Shown here: piece by piece, positions 7,820-12,904 of the stretch
Layout of the letters: every line of letters begins with the position of its first letter
Numbering within the stretch: the first letter of the stretch is position 1
Assembly (NCBI GenBank): GCA_020859645.1
Contig: JAJBVU010000140.1
Location: 1-15,160, forward strand
DNA length: 15,160 bases
Direction: 5' to 3'
Origin: Eubacterium sp.
GTDB taxonomy: Bacteria > Bacillota > Clostridia > Lachnospirales > CAG-274
Made by a program: the position numbers and the translations under genes
The notes under the pieces: model-generated
The model's input: only the letters and a program-made list of their open reading frames with translations
Told to the model about the DNA's origin: nothing
Database searches by the model: none

Positions 7820-8513
7820 ATTGCTTATTCTTGTTTTTATACACAACGCCCTGCTTTTTCGGCAGAATTGTTATGTCCTTTACGGGGTATTCGGATTTTA
7901 CAACAAACTCTACTGCTTCAGCCACGTCGCAGGCAGTAAGAGCAAACTCCTCTCCCTCTTTAGGCTCAAAGGGCGCTCTGTCATAAAAGCCCGTTCTTGT
8001 CATATCGGGATGAACCGCCGTAACATATACTCCGAACTTTCGCCCTTCAGTAAAAATACTTCCGCAGAAGGCGCTTAGAGCCGCCTTTGAGGCTCCGTAA
8101 ACCGCTCCGTGGGGGCTGTCATGGCTTGCGGAATATGAGGAAACATTTATTATTTTTCCTCCTCCGCTTCTCTTCATTTCTCTTAAAATAACTCCGCAGA
8201 TTATCATAGGGGCTTCAACGTTCACAGCCATAATCTCGTGAATTTTTTCATAGCCCAGCTCCTCGTGGGGACCGAACCACCCTACCCCGGCGCAGTTTAT
8301 TAAAAGCTCTGTTCCCTTGCTTATTTTTTTTATTTCGTTTTCAAGCTTTTTGCCGTCCCGAAGGTCAATAACAAGGGGAGAAAAGCTCTCGCCTAAGTCC
8401 GTTTCTTCAAAATTCCGTCCTATTCCGTAAACAAGCCAGCCCATATTCAAAAGCCTTTTTGTTATTTCAAGCCCTATGCCTTTGCTTGCTCCGGTAACAA
8501 TTGCCTTTTTCAT
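7818..8513 (-). CDS. Short-chain dehydrogenase/reductase (classical SDR)
   Basis: This 231-residue cytosolic NAD(P)H-dependent oxidoreductase has all the classical SDR motifs. The cofactor loop is T7-G-A-S-K-G-I-G14, followed by N73-C-A-G76 and N98. The catalytic set is S126, Y139 and K143 (YGASK). An HPDMTRTGF segment near 165 matches the usual PGxxxT region, with His before Pro-Asp in place of the common Pro-Gly. R33 after the second strand is compatible with NADP(H) preference, but this is weak. The substrate cannot be predicted. The ATG is two bases after the stop of the upstream secreted protein and has no strong Shine-Dalgarno, so its translation probably depends on that gene. The stop (complement of 7818-7820) lies in the T-tract of the opposing terminator. 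Confidence 0.9.
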   Translation of the reverse strand: MKKAIVTGASKGIGLEITKRLLNMGWLVYGIGRNFEETDLGESFSPLVIDLRDGKKLENEIKKISKGTELLINCAGVGWFGPHEELGYEKIHEIMAVNVEAPMIICGVILREMKRSGGGKIINVSSYSASHDSPHGAVYGASKAALSAFCGSIFTEGRKFGVYVTAVHPDMTRTGFYDRAPFEPKEGEEFALTACDVAEAVEFVVKSEYPVKDITILPKKQGVVYKNKNKQ

Positions 8514-8515
8514 AA

Positions 8516-9748
8516 TCAGAAGTTATACTTATAAAAGGCAAAGTCATCGTCATTTACAAGATAAGTCCATACCATAATCTTATGATCTTCGGTTATATAG
8601 GGCGCCGTTGTTCCCAGCTCTGCGCCGTAAATTCTCTTAGTTCCGCCCTTTAAATCGCCGTTTCCGTCAAGATAACAATAGCTTATGCCGCCGTTGGTCT
8701 GCCACATAACCATAATGTCAGAGTCGGAAATTTCAACAACCTTTACATTTTCAATATCACCGTAATCCGTAATGGTTTTTGTGGTTGGGTTTATAACGCC
8801 CATTTGAGACTTAGAAACAGTGCTGACAAAAATTCTCGTTGTATCATCGTCGGAGCTTTTACTTTTTTCCGTACCTACTGCAATAAACTTATTCTCCCCG
8901 GCAATAAAGCCCTTAAGCTCTGTTTCCCCCATTTCCGAAGCCTTTGTCATAATACAGTCGCCGTAATATGAGGAAAGACCGCTTTTGGAAAGACTTGTTA
9001 TAGCGTGGGTTCCCAGACTCTCCCCGTCAGTGGGGTCTACCTCAAAAAGACTTATTCCGTTAGTAAGCTGAAGAGCAAAATAATATTTTCCGTCGTCTAA
9101 AGCAGACATATTTCTTAAAGCGGTTTCTCTGCCCGTTGAGGTTTTATTAAGGCTTATGCCCCCTATATCCGCCTGAGTTTTTAAGGTTGTTTTGTTAAGA
9201 ACAATACTTCTGTTGTTCTGATAATATTTGTTTTCATATTTATATTCCGTAACTATATCATTAATAAAAATATAGCTGTCGTCAACTCTTAAATCGCAAA
9301 GTCCGTCGGCTCCCATAAAAACCTCTTTGGCATAAATCTGACTGCCTCTGAAGCTGACACTGTTTACCTTGTTAAAGCTGTCATTATATTTAACAAGCTT
9401 ATAAACAGTTGTTGAAGGGGAATAGCTGAGGTTGTCGTTTCCGAAAAGGAAGTAGTGATATGTTCCGTCATAAGCATAACCCCCGAATTTTTCGTCCGTA
9501 ATATTTATCTTCTTGCTTTCCTGAAGAGTTCCGTCGCTTGAAAACATGTCGATATAAATATCCTCTCCGACGTTAATAATACCGTAGGCTCCTGTTTTAT
9601 CAACGTAATAAGTAAATGTGTGTCCGCCGTCCTCATCTGTAACCCCTGTGGTGCTCAGTGTTGAATTAACAACAGCCAGCTCAGCCGCCCCGAAGGCATT
9701 AACGCTTAAAATCACTGCCATAACAAGGCTTAAAATAATTTTTTTCAT
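8516..9748 (-). CDS. Secreted beta-propeller-like protein of unknown function
   Basis: The 410-residue product starts with a signal peptide (MKKIILSLVMAVILSVNAFG, cleavage near residues 18-21) and has no further membrane segment, lipobox or visible cell-wall sorting signal, so it is probably released. The mature part is rich in short beta strands that alternate with polar loops of the type YVDKTGAYGIINVGEDIYID, DDGKYYFALQLTNGISLFEVD and VVEISDSDIMVMWQTNGG. This resembles blades of a beta-propeller built from degenerate 40-60 residue units. The C-terminal segment, ending IMVWTYLVNDDDFAFYKYNF, looks like a last blade closing the ring. I do not recognise a named family. It is the first gene of a - strand pair with the SDR gene two bases downstream. 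A longer reading to 9823 is rejected because it would begin inside the -35 box. Confidence 0.7.
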   Translation of the reverse strand: MKKIILSLVMAVILSVNAFGAAELAVVNSTLSTTGVTDEDGGHTFTYYVDKTGAYGIINVGEDIYIDMFSSDGTLQESKKINITDEKFGGYAYDGTYHYFLFGNDNLSYSPSTTVYKLVKYNDSFNKVNSVSFRGSQIYAKEVFMGADGLCDLRVDDSYIFINDIVTEYKYENKYYQNNRSIVLNKTTLKTQADIGGISLNKTSTGRETALRNMSALDDGKYYFALQLTNGISLFEVDPTDGESLGTHAITSLSKSGLSSYYGDCIMTKASEMGETELKGFIAGENKFIAVGTEKSKSSDDDTTRIFVSTVSKSQMGVINPTTKTITDYGDIENVKVVEISDSDIMVMWQTNGGISYCYLDGNGDLKGGTKRIYGAELGTTAPYITEDHKIMVWTYLVNDDDFAFYKYNF

Positions 9749-9757
9749 CTGCTTATT

Positions 9758-9764
9758 CCTCCTT
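9758..9764 (-). promoter_or_regulatory. Strong ribosome binding site for the secreted propeller protein
   Basis: The complement reads AAGGAGG, a full Shine-Dalgarno, nine bases before the ATG at 9748. It fixes the start of the protein at its signal peptide. Confidence 0.85.
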
Positions 9765-9794
9765 AAGTTCTTTCTTGTTTTTATTTCTTTGCTT

Positions 9795-9823
9795 ATTATA
9801 ACATAATATTCCTCCATTGTCAT
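9795..9823 (-). promoter_or_regulatory. Sigma-A-type promoter for the propeller/SDR unit
   Basis: On the - strand the -35 element is ATGACA (complement of 9818-9823, one mismatch to TTGACA). The spacer is exactly 17 bases. The -10 is a perfect TATAAT (complement of 9795-9800) with the extended TG one base before it. Transcription would begin near 9788, giving a leader of about 40 bases. Confidence 0.82.
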
Positions 9824-9874
9824 TAAAAACTTCCTTAATTGTTATGAAAAAGCTTTTGCCCTTATTTGTTTTAT

Positions 9875-9903
9875 TTGACAAGGACATATTTTTGTCATAT
9901 AAT
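9875..9903 (+). promoter_or_regulatory. Perfect consensus sigma-A promoter for the 9945 gene
   Basis: TTGACA at 9875-9880, a 17-base spacer and TATAAT at 9898-9903 match the consensus in all 12 positions. Transcription would start near 9910, about 35 bases before the ATG at 9945. It is arranged back to back with the - strand promoter, with roughly 120 bases between the two predicted transcript starts. It likely serves the 9945 gene, the response regulator and holA. Confidence 0.88.
9876..9897 (+). promoter_or_regulatory. Candidate operator: inverted repeat inside the promoter spacer
   Basis: TGACAA at 9876-9881 and TTGTCA at 9892-9897 form an exact 6-base inverted repeat separated by 10 bases. 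It covers most of the -35 box and the whole spacer up to the -10. The half-site centres are 16 bases apart, which would suit a dimeric regulator. A repressor bound here would block polymerase. A second, AT-rich dyad (ATAATT, A, AATTAT at 9899-9911) covers the -10 and transcript start but could be chance. Confidence 0.45.
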
Positions 9904-9944
9904 TAAATTATGATTTTATACCTTTTTGAAAGTTAGATGTGGTT

Positions 9945-11078
9945 ATGAAAAAATTATTTGAAGCAATAAAAGAAATAACAGAAGAGCTTTTTTTATCGGC
10001 GTTTTTCAAAGCCGGCTTTGTTGCCGCAGTTATAGTTATTATATTCGGGGCGGCGTGTTTTTGCTATTATAACACTGTTGTAAAGGACTCAAACAGCCTT
10101 GCGGCTCAGGGTGAAGCCCTTGCGGAAGCCGACCTTTCCGATGAGTTTTATGAGGAAATAGCCTCACGCTTCAGAGACAGAAGCGGCGAAACATATAAGG
10201 ACTATAAAATGACGGAAGGCATAGGCATAAGCTTTTACGGCGACGGCGGCGTTGTTGGTGAAAGCAGCGGCGGATATACAATGCCCGCTCTCCTTTCTCT
10301 TAACTTTTTAGACAGATATATTTATATTATGGGCAACGAGGGAGAAATGCCTGAGGTTGTTGCCGCAAGGCAGGGCGGCGTTCCAATGTATGCAAAGCCA
10401 TTTACAATCCCAAGTGAGACAGAGCCTGTTGAGGTAAAGCTTTATAACGAATATGCCCAAAGCATCGTTCCCATACTCACCAATAACGGCGGTCTTAACC
10501 CCTGTGCCATAGAAGGTATTGAGGGAATAATCTCCGTAGAAGAAGACGGAAAAACCTATTTCACCCGAACTGAACCTGGCGAAGCCCTTTCCGTTTTAAA
10601 AGACAGTCAGGTTACCACAAGAGCTATGGAAAACAGACGGGGAGACATAGTTGTTGTTTTCTTTCAGGAGCTTCCCGAGGGATATTCTTCACAGCAGTAT
10701 ATTGACATTCTTCTTAAAATGCGAAGCTATCAAAGGCTTTTGGTAAACCAAAAATGCTTTTATGTTATAGGTCCTGTTTTAAATAATGACAGCGAAAGCG
10801 CAGCAGAGCTTGAAGCCCTTCTTGAAGAAAACTTCGGCGCATACTTTATAAACGCAAGAGAATATCTCTGTACCGATGCGGCTGAAAAATATAACATAAC
10901 AATTCGTGATGAAAATGATATAAACAATATGGCTCAGGGAAAAGTCAGCAGCGTATTTTTAAACCGTGACGGCAATTTAAACCTTTACGGAATTTATGCT
11001 ATAGCTGATATTTTAACCGAAAGACTTAATGAAAACGATAAAGACCTTTTGAAAATTGAAACAGTCTATGACGAGTGA
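9945..11078 (+). CDS. Membrane-anchored SGNH-fold protein with degenerate active site
   Basis: This 377-residue protein has a short cytosolic tail (1-22), one membrane segment (about 23-42) and a large extracellular domain. The layout matches a group of SGNH hydrolases with an inserted beta domain. A GDS-like block I is followed by a GGYT/P segment, an ARQGGVP...FTIPSETEPVEVKL segment, a LNPCAIEGIEG segment, a TRTEPGE segment, a strand then helix ending CFYVIGPV, and a FINAREYL segment near the end. The key residues are changed. Block I reads G99-D100-G101 with Gly where the nucleophilic Ser belongs. Block III reads VVVFFQE with no GxN. The final block reads R-D342-G-N-L-N-L-Y-G, lacking the His of the usual DGIHLN. 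It is therefore probably catalytically inactive and may bind a ligand or scaffold. The start has no clear Shine-Dalgarno; an in-frame GTG at 9939 is the alternative. A three-codon reading frame at 9937-9948 overlaps the ATG. Confidence 0.7.
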   Translation: MKKLFEAIKEITEELFLSAFFKAGFVAAVIVIIFGAACFCYYNTVVKDSNSLAAQGEALAEADLSDEFYEEIASRFRDRSGETYKDYKMTEGIGISFYGDGGVVGESSGGYTMPALLSLNFLDRYIYIMGNEGEMPEVVAARQGGVPMYAKPFTIPSETEPVEVKLYNEYAQSIVPILTNNGGLNPCAIEGIEGIISVEEDGKTYFTRTEPGEALSVLKDSQVTTRAMENRRGDIVVVFFQELPEGYSSQQYIDILLKMRSYQRLLVNQKCFYVIGPVLNNDSESAAELEALLEENFGAYFINAREYLCTDAAEKYNITIRDENDINNMAQGKVSSVFLNRDGNLNLYGIYAIADILTERLNENDKDLLKIETVYDE

Positions 11079-11106
11079 GAAATGCTTGATTTGGGAGGCA
11101 TGATAG

Positions 11107-11799
11107 ATGAACAATACAATTTTAATTTTAGACAATTCAAAAGAAAACATTTATCTTTGCTCCATTCTTTTAAGCAATGAGGGCTTCAGCTTAATTACGG
11201 CTGAAAAAGGAGAAGAAGCCCTTTCAAAGGTTGATGAAACAATCGACCTTATAATTATGGATTTAAAGCTTAAAGACGAAAACGGTATTTTCATCTGCAA
11301 GGCTCTCAGAGAAAAAACAAACGCCCCCATTCTTATTTTGTCTGAAAACTCCGATGAATCTATTAAGGGGCTGGCTTTTTCGGCAGGAGCCGACGACTAT
11401 ATAACAAAGCCCTTTTCCTCCAATGAGCTTACATACAGGGCAAAAGCCCTTATTCGCCGCTACTGCACATATAAGGGCAGAGGCACCAAAAATGACGGAA
11501 GCGTAATAAAAATTAAACATATCGAGGTCGACCTTTCCGCAGGAACAGTTCTTTCACACGGCAATTTCGTTCCTCTTACCACGACTGAGTTTGACCTTTT
11601 GGCTCTTATGATAAAGGAACGCAAAAAAATATTCACCTATGAGGAAATTTTCGATAAAATTTGGCACGAGCCCTATCTCTATAAGGCTAACAATACAATT
11701 ATGGTTCACATTAGAAAGCTGAGAAAAAAGCTTGAAACAGACCCTAAAAACCCCGAAATCATTAAAACAGCCTGGGGCAAGGGCTATTATATAGACTGA
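11107..11799 (+). CDS. OmpR/PhoB-family response regulator, orphan
   Basis: The 230-residue protein has an N-terminal receiver domain (about 3-116) and a C-terminal winged-helix DNA-binding domain (about 130-229). The phosphoacceptor is D52 in IIMDLKL. The conserved Lys is K101 in ITKPF, and the Thr/Ser switch position is Ser in LILSEN. The acidic pocket is D9-N10, where most regulators have two acidic residues, so Mg2+ binding and phosphorylation may be altered. The DNA-binding domain shows the usual LTTTEFDLL start, the recognition helix region (NNTIMVHIRKLRKKLE) and the wing GKGYYID. No histidine kinase lies in the window. GGGAGG at 11093-11098 is the ribosome site, eight bases before the ATG. 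The gene sits 28 bases after the degenerate SGNH gene and four bases before holA, so it is probably cotranscribed with both. Confidence 0.92.
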   Translation: MNNTILILDNSKENIYLCSILLSNEGFSLITAEKGEEALSKVDETIDLIIMDLKLKDENGIFICKALREKTNAPILILSENSDESIKGLAFSAGADDYITKPFSSNELTYRAKALIRRYCTYKGRGTKNDGSVIKIKHIEVDLSAGTVLSHGNFVPLTTTEFDLLALMIKERKKIFTYEEIFDKIWHEPYLYKANNTIMVHIRKLRKKLETDPKNPEIIKTAWGKGYYID

Positions 11800-11803
11800 G
11801 ACT

Positions 11804-12772
11804 ATGAAAAATATTGAAAAAGACATTAAAACAAATAATTTTAAGCCCCTTTATCTTATTTACGGTGAAGAGGGCAGACAGCGTGATGACTGTGCAAACA
11901 AAATTAAAGCCGCTCTTCTGAATCAGGGCGCACAGGAAAGCGCCTATGAAACCGCCTTCGACCCCTACGACCTTATAAACGATGCCAATACTCTGAGCCT
12001 TTTCGGAGGCAAACGACTTATTTCCGTTAAGGATTCAAATGCTTTTTCCGGGGCTAAATATGAAAAGCTTACAGATTATTTTAAAAACCCCAATCCGGAC
12101 TGCGTAATTGTTTTTAATGAGAAAAAAATAGATAAAAGAAGCCGTGTATATAAGGCTTTTGCCAAAGCAGGTTACGCAGTTGAATGCAAAAAGCCCACCG
12201 CAAAGGAGCTCAGGGCATATGCTTTAAGCCTTTCAAAGCAAAATAATCTGCCTTTTGAAGGCGCCGCCCTTGAAAGCTTTCTTTCTAATCTTGACGAAAG
12301 CTTCGGCTGCTGTAAAAACGAATTTGATAAGCTTGCCGCTTTTACTATGGGCAGAAGCCGTATTACCCTTTCCGATGTGGAGGCCGTAACTACCAAAAAG
12401 CTTGAAAACAGAATTTTCGACTTAATCGATGCCGCCGTAGGCAGACAGCCCAAAAAGGCTCTTGACATACTCTCGAACCTTATTTTGCAAAAAGAGAGTG
12501 ATGTGGCTATTCTTGTGGCTCTTTCACGCCAGTTTCGCCTTATACTTCAATATAAGTTTCTTTCCAAAACCACATCTCAAAGCGAAATGGCTAAAAAGCT
12601 GGGGGTTCACCCCTATGTGGCTTCAAAAACTGCGGCTCAGTCAAGGAATTTCACAAATAAACAGCTTCTCGGGGCTCTTGCCGACTGTAAAAATATGCTT
12701 AAGGAAGGCTTCTCAGGCAATATAGATCTTACCTGTGCCATAGAAATCCTCATATTAAAATACTCAGCTTAA
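11804..12772 (+). CDS. holA: DNA polymerase III subunit delta
   Basis: The 322-residue product is the delta subunit of the clamp loader, which opens the beta sliding clamp and loads it at primed DNA. The N-terminus (PLYLIYGEEGRQRDD, residues 14-28) matches the delta family position equivalent to a Walker A but lacks the GKT, as expected for a subunit that does not hydrolyse ATP. Further delta hallmarks are the CVIVFNEKKIDKRSRVYKAF segment, the FGCCKNEFDKLAAF helix near residues 167-180, and the C-terminal collar region (IFDLIDAAVGRQPKKALDIL through SGNIDLTCAIEILILKYS). Length is normal for Firmicutes HolA. It starts four bases after the response regulator stop with no good Shine-Dalgarno, suggesting coupling to that gene. 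It is an essential housekeeping gene. Confidence 0.92.
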   Translation: MKNIEKDIKTNNFKPLYLIYGEEGRQRDDCANKIKAALLNQGAQESAYETAFDPYDLINDANTLSLFGGKRLISVKDSNAFSGAKYEKLTDYFKNPNPDCVIVFNEKKIDKRSRVYKAFAKAGYAVECKKPTAKELRAYALSLSKQNNLPFEGAALESFLSNLDESFGCCKNEFDKLAAFTMGRSRITLSDVEAVTTKKLENRIFDLIDAAVGRQPKKALDILSNLILQKESDVAILVALSRQFRLILQYKFLSKTTSQSEMAKKLGVHPYVASKTAAQSRNFTNKQLLGALADCKNMLKEGFSGNIDLTCAIEILILKYSA

Positions 12773-12782
12773 CTGTAAAAGT

Positions 12783-12848
12783 CTCAAGTCAGCGGCAAGG
12801 CTCCCCTTGAGGGGAGCTGCTGAACGCAGTGAAGCTGAGAGGTGAGGG
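12783..12848 (+). repeat. Extragenic palindromic repeat between holA and topB
   Basis: The core is a perfect hairpin: GCTCCCC at 12800-12806, loop TTGA, GGGGAGC at 12811-12817. A second weaker hairpin follows (CTGC 12817-12820 with GCAG 12826-12829). Outer ends also pair: TCAGC at 12789-12793 with GCTGA at 12834-12838. The element occupies about half of the 132-base gap and resembles the REP/MITE-like interspersed palindromes I know from clostridial genomes. With only one copy in view, repeat status rests on memory of that pattern. No T-run follows either hairpin, so it is not a typical terminator. Confidence 0.6.
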
Positions 12849-12904
12849 ATTTTCCTATCCAAGAACTTCATTGTTCCCTATTACTAATAAAAGGATAATC
12901 AACC

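Noticed and set aside
9749..9823. Longer N-terminus for the secreted propeller protein, from 9823
   Set aside because: It would bury the signal peptide, begin inside the -35 box and ignore a full AAGGAGG before 9748.
12800..12817. Intrinsic terminator for holA
   Set aside because: The stem is strong, but no T-run follows on either strand.
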